Shown here: piece after piece, positions 1 through 6,867 of the stretch
Numbering within the stretch: position 1 is the first letter of the stretch
Layout of the letters: every line of letters begins with the position of its first letter
Origin: Chitinophaga pinensis
GTDB lineage: Bacteria; Planctomycetota; Phycisphaerae; Phycisphaerales; SM1A02
Reading direction: 5' to 3'
Assembly (NCBI GenBank): GCA_943329105.2
Contig: CALQCP020000080.1
Location: 1-9,161, forward strand
DNA length: 9,161 nucleotides
Program-made: the position numbers and the translations under genes
Notes under the pieces: generated by a model
The model's input: the letters and a program-made list of their open reading frames with translations, nothing else
Database searches by the model: none
Told to the model about the DNA's origin: nothing

Positions 1-503
1 ACAAAGGCAATCACTTGGTTCTTGGTGAACGCGGAGAGGAATGCACCGATGGCAAGGAATGTGCCCGCCATCAGTGCGCTGGCGATGTATCCAACAAGAA
101 TTGTTCCGTGATCGGGGCTACCGAGCCATGCCACGGTGATCCACAGCGGCGCAGTGAGTGCCAGTGCGACGCATGCAAACGCCCACGCTGCCAAGAACTT
201 TCCAAGCACCAAATCACGAACCGAGAAGGGCAGCGTCAGCAGCAATTCAATAGTGCCGGTGCGCCGGTCTTCGGCCCAGAGGCGCATGCTGAGCGCTGGT
301 ACCAAGAACAGGTCCAACCACGGCTGCACTTGGAAGAACGGCCGCAGATCTGCTTGGCCGCGTTCGTACAAGCCGCCCATTTGAAACGTGAGCACGGCAG
401 ACATGAACAGGTAGATGACCAAGAAGATGCCTGCCAATGGACTGGTGAAATACGCCGCAAATTCTCGGCGAAAGATGGTGGCGATACGTGCAGTGGAGTT
501 CAT
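1..503 (-). CDS. ABC-2 type transporter permease, GldF-like (3' end outside window)
   Basis: This is the membrane subunit of an ABC exporter, partnered with the ATPase encoded just upstream. I translated the minus strand from the ATG at 503-501 and it stays open to the window edge, giving 167 N-terminal residues. The protein opens MNSTARIATIFRREFAAYF, then has hydrophobic segments near residues 22-40, 62-75, 101-127 and 133-160. The segment around 76-100 (LWAEDRRTGTIELLLTLP) is the polar loop typical of ABC-2 permeases of the gliding-motility GldF/NosY type. The start codon overlaps the ATPase stop in an ATGA arrangement (500-503), so the two are translationally coupled and almost certainly form one complex in the inner membrane. 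The substrate cannot be read from the sequence. In gliding bacteria this family is paired with GldG, which would lie beyond the window. Family call is firm; function beyond 'exporter' is not. Confidence 0.88.
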   Translation of the reverse strand, partial: MNSTARIATIFRREFAAYFTSPLAGIFLVIYLFMSAVLTFQMGGLYERGQADLRPFFQVQPWLDLFLVPALSMRLWAEDRRTGTIELLLTLPFSVRDLVLGKFLAAWAFACVALALTAPLWITVAWLGSPDHGTILVGYIASALMAGTFLAIGAFLSAFTKNQVIAF

Positions 504-1273
504 CGGGATGCTGCCTTTGTGCGCGGGGCGCCACCAGTATCACTGGTGGTGAGCATGCGGAACACATGATCGAGTCGGTTGCTGGTGACGTTGGCGGCAG
601 CCTTCGCATCGAGCGCCTTCGGCGTGCCGTCAAAGACAACCCGGCCTTCGTTGATGATCACTGCGCGCGTGCATACGGCTTCCACTTCTTCAAGAATGTG
701 GGTGGAAAGCACCACGGCGCGGTCATCGCCGAGTCGGCGAATGAGTTCACGTACTTCATGCTTCTGATTTGGGTCAAGTCCATCGGTTGGTTCGTCAAGA
801 ATTAGAATCGGTGGGTCATGCAGTATCGCCTGCGCCAGTCCGGTGCGTCGCTTGTATCCCTTGGAAAGGGTGTCCACCAATTGACGACGGTAGGGTTCCA
901 AGTGCAGGCGTTCAATGGAGCGATCGACGCGCGCCCGCGCATCCGCACCCACATAGCCGCGCGCACGCGCCACGAAGTGCAAGAACTCTTCAACGCGCAT
1001 GTCTCCGTAGGCAGGCGCGCCTTCCGGCAGGTATCCGAAGGTGCGCTTGGCAGCAATCGGGGCATCGGCAAGCGCGATGCCGTCCAGGGTGACGGTGCCT
1101 GCCGTGGGCTCAAGAAAGCCGGTGAGCATGCGCATAGTGGTGCTCTTTCCTGCGCCGTTTGGCCCAAGGAATCCCAACACCTGCCCGGCGGGAACGATGA
1201 GATCAATCCCTCGGACCGCTTCGAATGAACCAAAGGATTTACGAAGTCCGCGTGCCGCGATCAGTTCCTTCAT
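500..1273 (-). CDS. ABC transporter ATP-binding protein, GldA-like
   Basis: This 257-residue cytoplasmic ATPase energises the permease encoded directly downstream. Walker A is GPNGAGKST at residues 37-45, the ABC signature is LSKGY at 136-140, Walker B is ILILDE at 156-161, followed by the D-loop GLD at 165-167 and the H-loop His192. All catalytic elements are present. The Q-loop region reads YLPEGAPAYGDM (81-92), with Glu rather than Gln; as I recall this YLPE form is usual in GldA/CcmA-type exporter ATPases, so it is not a defect. Length is somewhat short for the family because the C-terminal extension after about residue 230 is brief and polar. The ATG at 1273 is the first in frame and aligns with the usual family start. 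It has no Shine-Dalgarno; a TAAACT hexamer lies 9 nt upstream. It is transcribed divergently from the kinase gene at 1346. Confidence 0.93.
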   Translation of the reverse strand: MKELIAARGLRKSFGSFEAVRGIDLIVPAGQVLGFLGPNGAGKSTTMRMLTGFLEPTAGTVTLDGIALADAPIAAKRTFGYLPEGAPAYGDMRVEEFLHFVARARGYVGADARARVDRSIERLHLEPYRRQLVDTLSKGYKRRTGLAQAILHDPPILILDEPTDGLDPNQKHEVRELIRRLGDDRAVVLSTHILEEVEAVCTRAVIINEGRVVFDGTPKALDAKAAANVTSNRLDHVFRMLTTSDTGGAPRTKAASR

Positions 1274-1282
1274 GGGGCGATG

Positions 1283-1288
1283 AGTTTA
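1283..1288 (-). promoter_or_regulatory. Putative -10 box of the ABC exporter operon
   Basis: Read on the minus strand this is TAAACT, ending 9 nt before the ATG at 1273. If it works as a -10 element, the mRNA would start only 2-3 nt before the start codon. I see no -35 match at the usual spacing, so the call rests on the same motif recurring at other starts in this window. Confidence 0.4.
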
Positions 1289-1332
1289 GCCGCGCGCCGG
1301 GTGATGTGCGCAAGAGACTGTTGGCCGCGGCG

Positions 1333-1338
1333 TATCCT
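1333..1338 (+). promoter_or_regulatory. Putative -10 box of the galactokinase-like gene
   Basis: TATCCT with 7 nt between it and the ATG at 1346. At a normal -10 to +1 distance the transcript would begin on or next to the start codon, giving a leaderless mRNA. There is no clear -35 hexamer 16-18 nt upstream. The identical hexamer occurs 6 nt before the ATG at 7800. Confidence 0.45.
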
Positions 1339-1345
1339 GCACAGG

Positions 1346-2548
1346 ATGTCCGCTATCACCAAAGTTCCGGTTGCTGTGCGCGCTCTTGAGAGCTTTGCGC
1401 GGCGCTTTGGTGGCCGCCCCACCGCCTTGGCGCGAGCGCCGGGGCGCGTCACTCTCATTGGCGAGCATGTGGATTACTCCGATGGGTTAGTGCTACCGAT
1501 GTCCATTGACCGCGACTGTGTTTCTGCAGTGCGGGTGTCAAACGATGGCCGGTGGCGCGCGTGGAGTGATGACTTGCAATCGCTGACGGAGTTGCCGGAT
1601 CCCGCCGCTGCGTCCATGGCGCCCCGTGCGACCGGTGCGGCCGCGTGGTCGAACCTGGCGCTTGGGGTCTTGGCGGGATTTGCACGCGAAGGGGTGCGCG
1701 TGCCGCCGCTGGAGATGGCGTTCGCAAGCGATGTCCCTCTTGGCGCTGGTCTGAGTTCAAGTGCGGCGCTCACGGTGTCATTGGCAACCGCTGTGGCGGA
1801 AGTGCTTTCCGCGCCACTCTTTGGCATTCCCCTTGCGCGTATGTGTCAAGAGGCGGAGTCGGAATTCGGCGGCGTTCCGTGCGGCATCTTGGACCCGTTG
1901 GCCTCCGCACTTGGTCGTTCCGATCATGCCATGCTCATCGATTGTCGGTCGCTTGATGTGCGTTTTGTGCCGTTTCCACCAGCTTCGCGCGTGGCGCTCT
2001 TGGTGTTTGATTCTGGCGTTCATCGTTCGCTGTCCGATGGTCGGTATGCGGAGCGCAGGCATGAAGTGGAAGACGCCGCACGCGCCGCTGGTGTTGGCAT
2101 GTTGCGCGACTTGGATGAAACCAAACTTCGCACGTTGAAGTTGCCAGCACTCTTTGAACGCCGCGCTCGTCACGTGGTGCGGGAGATCCAACGTGTGCAA
2201 CTGGCAGCCAACGCACTTCGTCGTGACGACATGGAACTCTTTGGATTGTTCATGGCGCAGAGTCATCAATCCCTGCGTGATGATTTTGCGGTGAGTACGC
2301 CCGAGCTTGACGCGCTGGTTGACGAGGCCCGCGCGCTTAGTACCGCTGGCGGGGTGTACGGCGCGCGCCTGACCGGGGCAGGATTTGGCGGATCCGTGAT
2401 CGTGCTTACTGACGCGGCGCGAACCGGGACCGGCGAACGCATCGCCGCGGGGTTTGAGCGTCGATTCAAGCGCCCCGCGAGTTGGCAGCGCGTTTCATCC
2501 GCACCCGGCGCGGCGGTCATTCCTGCGGCGCGCTGGCCGGCGGCGTAA
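1346..2548 (+). CDS. galK: Galactokinase-family GHMP kinase
   Basis: Galactokinases phosphorylate galactose at C1 using ATP, the entry step of the Leloir pathway, in the cytoplasm. The 400-residue product has the three GHMP motifs in order: GRVTLIGEHVDYSDGLVLP at 33-51, PLGAGLSSSAAL at 131-142 (phosphate-binding loop) and GARLTGAGFGGS at 339-350. Arg34, Glu40, His41, Asp43 and a probable catalytic Asp183 (GILDPLASALG) match the expected catalytic and sugar-binding positions. Two departures are visible: the canonical Asn of GRxNLIGEH is Thr36, and the usual Asp-Gln pair is Asp183-Pro184. A different but related sugar is therefore possible. I place the start at 1346: an in-frame ATG at 1280 would overlap the divergent promoter region and add 22 residues foreign to the family. 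No galT or galE is adjacent in this window. Confidence 0.87.
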   Translation: MSAITKVPVAVRALESFARRFGGRPTALARAPGRVTLIGEHVDYSDGLVLPMSIDRDCVSAVRVSNDGRWRAWSDDLQSLTELPDPAAASMAPRATGAAAWSNLALGVLAGFAREGVRVPPLEMAFASDVPLGAGLSSSAALTVSLATAVAEVLSAPLFGIPLARMCQEAESEFGGVPCGILDPLASALGRSDHAMLIDCRSLDVRFVPFPPASRVALLVFDSGVHRSLSDGRYAERRHEVEDAARAAGVGMLRDLDETKLRTLKLPALFERRARHVVREIQRVQLAANALRRDDMELFGLFMAQSHQSLRDDFAVSTPELDALVDEARALSTAGGVYGARLTGAGFGGSVIVLTDAARTGTGERIAAGFERRFKRPASWQRVSSAPGAAVIPAARWPAA

Positions 2549-2551
2549 CCT
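2546..2551 (+). promoter_or_regulatory. Putative -10 box of the beta-CASP gene, containing the kinase stop codon
   Basis: TAACCT lies 6 nt before the ATG at 2558; its first three bases are the TAA stop of the upstream kinase gene. As a -10 element it would give a leaderless transcript. The nuclease gene may also be read through from the kinase promoter, since the gap between the two genes is only 9 nt. Confidence 0.38.
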
Positions 2552-2557
2552 CCCCGT

Positions 2558-3952
2558 ATGCAAATTACCATTCTTGGGGCCGCGGGAGAGGTCACTGGCA
2601 GTGGGTACTTGGTCCAAACCGCGCGTGCCAACGTGCTCATTGATTTTGGGATGTTCCAAGGTCGCGGCGCAGGCGACGAAAAAAACCGTGAGATTGACCC
2701 CGTCGTTCCTGCTCGCCTTGATGCGGTGGTCTTGACACATGCGCATCTTGATCATGTTGGTCGGCTGCCGCTACTGGTTGGTCTTGCTTGTGCAGTGCAC
2801 GCCACGCATGCAAGTTGTGCGCTGGCGGAATTGATTTTGCGTGACTCTGCCAAGATCCAAGAGGGCGACGCCGTTCGCGAAAACCGCTCGAAAGAACGGA
2901 CCGGCGCAACGCCAGACGCAGTAGCGCTGTACGGGACTGCCGAAGTGGACGCCATCGTTTCGCGCATGCGCGGCCATGAGTACGAGCAATGGATTGAAGT
3001 GGCGGATGGAATCACCGCGCGTTTCCAAGATGCTGGGCACATCCTTGGGTCCGCCAGTGTTGAACTCCGCGTTACTGAAGGCGGCTCCACCAAGACCGTC
3101 GTGTTCTCTGGCGATGTTGGTCAGAAGTGCATGCCCATCCTTCGCGATCCCGTGCCGTGTCCGCCCGCCGACTTGGTGTTCTTGGAGTCCACGTACGGAG
3201 ATCGCAACCATCGCCCTGCTGAGGAGACGTTTGCAGAATTGCGTGCGATTCTTGAGCAAAGCGCATGGCAGAAGCGCAAGGTGCTCGTGCCAAGCTTTGC
3301 AGTTGGTCGCGCGCAATTGTTGTTGCATGTGCTGGCGGAGATTGCCCGTGATGGGCGCTCGCCAGTGGTCCCCGTATATCTTGACAGCCCGATGGCCATC
3401 CGTGCCACCGAGATCTATAGCAAGTTTCCTGACGACTTTGACGATGAGTCACGCGGACTAGCGCGCAGTGGACAAGCGCGGCGCGAGTTTGCCAATGTGA
3501 ACTTGTGCGTGACACCGCAGCAGAGTCGTGACTTGAATGAGAGTTGGGACCCCGCCATTGTGATCGCTGGCAGCGGCATGTGTGATGGTGGTCGTATCTT
3601 GCATCACCTGCGTCACAATCTTTGGCGGCACGGGGTGCAGGTGCTACTCACCAGCTTCATGGGGCAGGGCTCACTCGGTCGGAAATTGGTCGACGGCGCT
3701 CAGTCGGTCCGGATCTTTCGCGAGGACGTGGTGGTGCGAGCGGATGTGCGTACCGTCGGCGGGCTCAGCGCCCATGCCGGACAAGGCGGCTTGATCGAGT
3801 GGTTCATGGGGACATCCAAAAAACCAGCCGCGCCCCGGGTGGTACTCACCCATGGTGAGGACCGGCAGCGGGGCGTACTTGCCCAGGCATTGACCGGCAT
3901 GGGCGGGTGTACGGTGATCCAGCCCAAGCGCTTCGAAGTTATTGAAATCTGA
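2558..3952 (+). CDS. MBL-fold / beta-CASP domain RNA-processing nuclease
   Basis: This 464-residue protein belongs to the CPSF73/Ysh1-like branch of metallo-beta-lactamase nucleases, which cut RNA with two zinc ions. The metal motif HAHLDH is at residues 61-66; His161 (AGHILG) and Asp186 (SGDVG) supply further ligands. The beta-CASP region follows: the ESTYGDR segment at 210-216, the GSGMCDGGRILHHL segment at 338-351, TSFMGQGSLGRKL at 365-377 and His405 in GGLSAHAGQ (401-409). Length suits the single-chain bacterial/archaeal group, and I see no added KH or C-terminal domain. All metal and CASP residues appear intact, so an active enzyme is expected, most likely acting on RNA in the cytoplasm; the specific substrate is unknown. 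It starts 9 nt after the kinase stop without a Shine-Dalgarno. The pairing with a sugar kinase may only reflect co-transcription. Confidence 0.92.
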   Translation: MQITILGAAGEVTGSGYLVQTARANVLIDFGMFQGRGAGDEKNREIDPVVPARLDAVVLTHAHLDHVGRLPLLVGLACAVHATHASCALAELILRDSAKIQEGDAVRENRSKERTGATPDAVALYGTAEVDAIVSRMRGHEYEQWIEVADGITARFQDAGHILGSASVELRVTEGGSTKTVVFSGDVGQKCMPILRDPVPCPPADLVFLESTYGDRNHRPAEETFAELRAILEQSAWQKRKVLVPSFAVGRAQLLLHVLAEIARDGRSPVVPVYLDSPMAIRATEIYSKFPDDFDDESRGLARSGQARREFANVNLCVTPQQSRDLNESWDPAIVIAGSGMCDGGRILHHLRHNLWRHGVQVLLTSFMGQGSLGRKLVDGAQSVRIFREDVVVRADVRTVGGLSAHAGQGGLIEWFMGTSKKPAAPRVVLTHGEDRQRGVLAQALTGMGGCTVIQPKRFEVIEI

Positions 3953-3961
3953 CGCCGCCGG

Positions 3962-4019
3962 CGGTATTTCCCGGCAAATTGGCGGGATCCGACGCTCGAC
4001 GGCCGCCGTAGGAATACCG
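3962..4019. other. Imperfect inverted repeat in the 152-bp non-coding gap
   Basis: CGGTATT (3962-3968) pairs with AATACCG (4013-4019); after a single bulged T, CC pairs with GG, and CGGC (3972-3975) can pair with GCCG (4005-4008). That is about 13 pairs with two small bulges around a loop of roughly 29 nt. No T-run follows on either strand, so it is not a standard intrinsic terminator. It could be a 3' end structure of the nuclease mRNA, an operator or chance in GC-rich DNA. Confidence 0.3.
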
Positions 4020-4046
4020 GATCCAACCGCCAGAATCGGGTTCGGC

Positions 4047-4052
4047 TATTCT
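4047..4052 (+). promoter_or_regulatory. Possible -10 box upstream of the lipoprotein gene
   Basis: TATTCT lies in the gap between the nuclease stop and the lipoprotein start. A transcript from here would have a leader of about 45 nt. I see no good -35 partner. A CCGAT-AG-ATCGG inverted repeat (4065-4076) just downstream could be an operator. Confidence 0.25.
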
Positions 4053-4093
4053 GCCAATCCCGCTCCGATAGATCGGTTTGCGGGTCGAACGCA

Positions 4094-4098
4094 GAGGA
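4094..4098 (+). promoter_or_regulatory. Shine-Dalgarno sequence of the lipoprotein gene
   Basis: GAGGA ends 6 nt before the ATG at 4105, a well-placed ribosome binding site and the clearest one in this window. It decides the start: the in-frame ATG at 4078 has no such site and would put charged residues ahead of the signal peptide. Confidence 0.65.
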
Positions 4099-4104
4099 AC
4101 CAGT

Positions 4105-4665
4105 ATGAAGATGTCGAGCAATCACTCCGCCTTGAACGTCACTCTGTCCGCCGCCAAGCTCATTGCAGCGCCGGCCTTGATGTCAGCCATGATGACCGTG
4201 ATGGTTGTTGGGGGCTGCTACGCGCCCCAGCCCACGGAGCTGTATCGCACCGAGAATCTCCCCAGCGAGCATTGGTACACGCTTGACGAAGATGACTCCC
4301 GCGTAGAAGCCCTGCCGCATGCACTCCGCAATTCATTGACCCAGCAGCGGCAGTTGGTTGCTCTTGAACAGGGATCGGGTGAGGACTCCGAGGAGCAGCC
4401 GCTCTCGCCTGGGACCATTAAGAAGGTCGCCGAGCTCGACCAGACCTGCAACGATGCTTACTTGATCTCGTTTGACAGCATCGCCAGCAATCCGACCCCG
4501 GACCTCAACGGCCAGTTTGAGTCATGGGACCGTCGCCGTCAGAATGACTCGATGGTCTACAACCAGAACTTCCGGGCACTCGCCGACGAGTGGAGCCGGT
4601 TCTGGCTGATGGAGATGCCAGGCGGTACGCCGTACGACACGGTGAACACTACTGGTCGCTTCTGA
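4105..4665 (+). CDS. Hypothetical small lipoprotein
   Basis: I do not recognise the 186-residue product. It starts with a basic/polar stretch (MKMSSNHSALNVTLSAAK), then a hydrophobic segment at about 19-35, and a probable lipobox VGGC at 35-38 with Cys38 as the lipidation site followed by Tyr-Ala-Pro-Gln-Pro. Gly at -2 is less common than Ala or Ser, so lipidation is likely but not certain. The mature part is acidic and polar, including EDSEEQ near 93-98 and a Trp/Tyr-rich C-terminal third (WDRRRQ at 141-146, DEWSRFWLME at 161-170). Only one further Cys (Cys115) is present and no catalytic motif is visible. It is a monocistronic unit: its own ribosome binding site, 152 bp of non-coding DNA before it, and a strong terminator after it. 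Planctomycete-type genomes carry many such lineage-restricted lipoproteins; no function is assigned. Confidence 0.8.
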   Translation: MKMSSNHSALNVTLSAAKLIAAPALMSAMMTVMVVGGCYAPQPTELYRTENLPSEHWYTLDEDDSRVEALPHALRNSLTQQRQLVALEQGSGEDSEEQPLSPGTIKKVAELDQTCNDAYLISFDSIASNPTPDLNGQFESWDRRRQNDSMVYNQNFRALADEWSRFWLMEMPGGTPYDTVNTTGRF

Positions 4666-4686
4666 TCAGCGTTCAAGTATCGGGTT

Positions 4687-4732
4687 AAAAACGTCCATCA
4701 GCCCGCCATCTTCGGCGGGCTGATGTGTTTTT
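4687..4732. terminator. Bidirectional rho-independent terminator
   Basis: CATCAGCCCGCC (4696-4707) and GGCGGGCTGATG (4714-4725) form a perfect 12-bp stem with a 6-nt loop. GTTTTT (4727-4732) follows on the plus strand and AAAAAC (4687-4692) precedes it, so the minus strand also has a T-run after the stem. It lies between the convergent lipoprotein gene and transporter gene and can end transcription from both sides. Confidence 0.92.
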
Positions 4733-4759
4733 ACTTTGCAACGATGCTCCTGAGCAGCG

Positions 4760-6364
4760 CTAGGAAGGCTCTTCGGATATGTCCGCACTGGCGCTATCAA
4801 CCGGCGCAGTGCGTGCTGCGCCATTCACGCGCACGGTTAGGTAGCTCGCGGCCTTCGCCGCATGATGAACCATGCGGTCTGCATAGCGGAGCGCATCAAG
4901 TTCGTTGATGGCGGTGTCAGGGGTAGTGCCGCCGGCAGCGGTACGGTTGAGTGTGTCGCTGCGTTCTTGCTTACGCCGGGCGCCCAACGAGGCGGAGATG
5001 CGTTTCAGTTCTGCAAGTGGCGGAGGCGACTCTGGATTCCGAAGCCAACCATCAAAGACTTCCACGGCAGTTCGTGCATCGTTGAGGTACTCGCGCACGA
5101 CCGGCGGAAAGGCGTTCATGTTGCCGGCGGCCGGGAGCAAATTCTGGACATCGCCTATCAGTCGCGTGAGATGATCAAGTGCGCCAACGGTGCCGCGTTG
5201 CAGTTCCACGGTGTCATCATCGCCTTCCGGTACCTGAATCTCACCAACGTAGCGTCGCGTTGCATCAAGGCTTGCCGTTGCACTGGTGATTCGGTCAGCA
5301 ATACTCTCAAGACCGCTGCCGCTGAGCACGACGAGCGCCATGCTGGTGACCGCCATTCCCGATTCGGTCAGACCCCGTCGCGCCGTTGCGGCCGCAACAC
5401 CGGGGACTTCAAGCGCACTGCGGTCGAATTCCACGATCGGTGGTACGTCACTTCGGTCAGGGATCCATCGCGCCAGTCGTCGCGCGAGTGGCACGGCACC
5501 GATCAGTATTGGCAGCGCACCGAGCGCGGTGAAGCCCGTGTGGAATGCAGCAAGACCGATCGCGTTTGGCTCCGCGCCTGTTCCACGAGCAATAGTGGTG
5601 CCGATGGCGTCGGCAGCATCTCGCAGCGGCGTGAACAGGAGTAGCGCGATCGCTGCTTGCACCACGGCGCAGATCGCCCACGCTGCGGCAATACGCCGTG
5701 CCGAGGCGCGCGTGCCCAGCGTGGCAAGCACGCCAGTACTGGTTGTTCCGATGGTGGCACCGATCGTCACACTGGCGGCTTCGTTCCATCCCAACGTACC
5801 GCTATGCAGTGCAACCATCACCAGCGCGATGGGGGCGGCGCTTGATTGCATGGCACATCCAAGGAGCATTCCAATCGCCACCAGTGCCAGGCGACCAGTG
5901 ACCGTGCCGCCGTCGTGCCCAGCGAGATCAATGGACGAAGCGACTGGCGCAACGTTGTCGCGGATGAAGGTGATTGCCAGCAGTAGCACGGTGATGCCCG
6001 CGATGGCGGTGCCGATGTGCTTCCAACGTCCGCGACCAAGGGTTCGCAACACCGCACCAAGCGCTAAGAGCGGCATGAGGACGGCAGCGATTCCAGTACT
6101 CAGGCCCAGCGTGGCGACCAGCCAGGTGGTGCTTGACGTTCCCACGGTGGCACCGGCAACCAGCGGAATGGCGGCTGCAATGGACATCATTCCTGAGGTG
6201 ATGAAGCCAATAGTGGCCAGCACTGTGGCGCTTGAAGCCTGCGTGGTGACCGTCATCACCAAGCCTGCTCCAAACGCACGCGTTGGTCGCGCGGTCACGC
6301 TGTGCAGCAGCCGCCGAATGGATGGCCCCTCCAGCGCTTTCAATCCCTCAGTCAGGAGGGTCAT
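4760..6364 (-). CDS. Na/Pi-cotransporter family protein with PhoU-like C-terminal region
   Basis: The product from the ATG at 6364 has 534 residues: a membrane half (about 1-300) made of the two inverted repeats of the Na/Pi cotransporter family, then a soluble, mainly helical half (about 320-534) resembling PhoU-like extensions. Repeat 1 has TQASSATV at 41-48 and GATVGTS at 71-77; repeat 2 has MQSSAAP at 172-178 and GATIGTT at 202-208. Family members usually show QSSS and GANIGTT, and FHTLFN where this has FHTGFT (274-279), so several conserved Ser/Asn positions are changed and phosphate as substrate is uncertain. The start is doubtful: the codons just upstream encode LLLGGVGLFLLG, the conserved first half of TM1, in a frame open to the TAA at 6446-6448 but lacking ATG, GTG and TTG. 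It is the last gene of a minus-strand operon ending at the terminator at 4687-4732. Confidence 0.85.
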   Translation of the reverse strand: MTLLTEGLKALEGPSIRRLLHSVTARPTRAFGAGLVMTVTTQASSATVLATIGFITSGMMSIAAAIPLVAGATVGTSSTTWLVATLGLSTGIAAVLMPLLALGAVLRTLGRGRWKHIGTAIAGITVLLLAITFIRDNVAPVASSIDLAGHDGGTVTGRLALVAIGMLLGCAMQSSAAPIALVMVALHSGTLGWNEAASVTIGATIGTTSTGVLATLGTRASARRIAAAWAICAVVQAAIALLLFTPLRDAADAIGTTIARGTGAEPNAIGLAAFHTGFTALGALPILIGAVPLARRLARWIPDRSDVPPIVEFDRSALEVPGVAAATARRGLTESGMAVTSMALVVLSGSGLESIADRITSATASLDATRRYVGEIQVPEGDDDTVELQRGTVGALDHLTRLIGDVQNLLPAAGNMNAFPPVVREYLNDARTAVEVFDGWLRNPESPPPLAELKRISASLGARRKQERSDTLNRTAAGGTTPDTAINELDALRYADRMVHHAAKAASYLTVRVNGAARTAPVDSASADISEEPS

Positions 6365-6459
6365 TCCTAAGAGGAACAGCCCAACGCCGCCGAGCAGCAG
6401 TGCAATGGTGTGCCAGGAGGTCGGAGGGAGTTCACTCAGAGTTAGTTACCGCCGGGCGA

Positions 6460-6867
6460 TCACGAGGCCCGTGAATCGCCGCCAACGCTCCATGACGGCA
6501 TCCAAGAGAAGAGTTTCTCAAGCATGGGTGCGTTGGTGCGTTGGTGCTTTGCCATGGCTTGGAATTCACCAGCATCGAAATACACGCCGCCGCAGCTGGT
6601 GCATTGATCAACCATCACGCCACCCAGCGGAACTTCCTTCATCTTGTTGCCGCACTTTGGGCAGCACATCCAATGTGCTGCCTTCTGAGCGCTGGCTTGC
6701 GCTGCGGCTCGGCTGGCATCAAGCCCGGCGCGCATGGACTGCAAGATTTGCTGATCCTTCTCGTGGAATTGGCGGTCTGCTTCGTTGTATCCGGTGGAAT
6801 CTGGGTTTGGCATCGGTGTGTGTTGTTCAGGGGTGCGAGTCAGTGGAGGATACCGGGGTTCAGACAT
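6460..6867 (-). CDS. TFIIB-type zinc-ribbon protein
   Basis: This small soluble protein is 135 residues from the ATG at 6867. It carries one zinc ribbon: CPKCG at about 69-73 and CTSCGG at 89-94, followed by VYFDAGE, the hallmark of the zf-TFIIB family (PF13453 type), in which four Cys bind one zinc. The N-terminal third is Pro-rich and polar, then an Ala-rich helix (SRAAAQASAQKAA). The chosen start overlaps the stop of the upstream isomerase-like gene by 8 bp, implying coupled translation. An ATG at 6906 would overlap by 47 bp, and one at 6813 would remove the Pro-rich part; both keep the ribbon. No partner or target is known for such proteins; its place between an exported enzyme and a transporter gives no clear role. 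It ends about 20 nt before the open frame leading into the transporter. Confidence 0.82.
   Translation of the reverse strand: MSEPRYPPLTRTPEQHTPMPNPDSTGYNEADRQFHEKDQQILQSMRAGLDASRAAAQASAQKAAHWMCCPKCGNKMKEVPLGGVMVDQCTSCGGVYFDAGEFQAMAKHQRTNAPMLEKLFSWMPSWSVGGDSRAS

Noticed and set aside
1280..1345. A longer kinase product starting at 1280
   Set aside because: The extra 22 residues are Arg/Cys-rich and unlike the family, and the start lies 6 bp from the divergent ABC gene start, within its promoter region.
1778..2269. A 163-codon minus-strand frame inside the kinase gene
   Set aside because: It lies entirely antisense to conserved kinase motifs, is rich in His, Arg and Cys like other shadow frames here, and has no plausible promoter or ribosome site.
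2771..3328. A 185-codon minus-strand frame inside the beta-CASP gene
   Set aside because: It is antisense to the metal-binding core of a clearly real nuclease.
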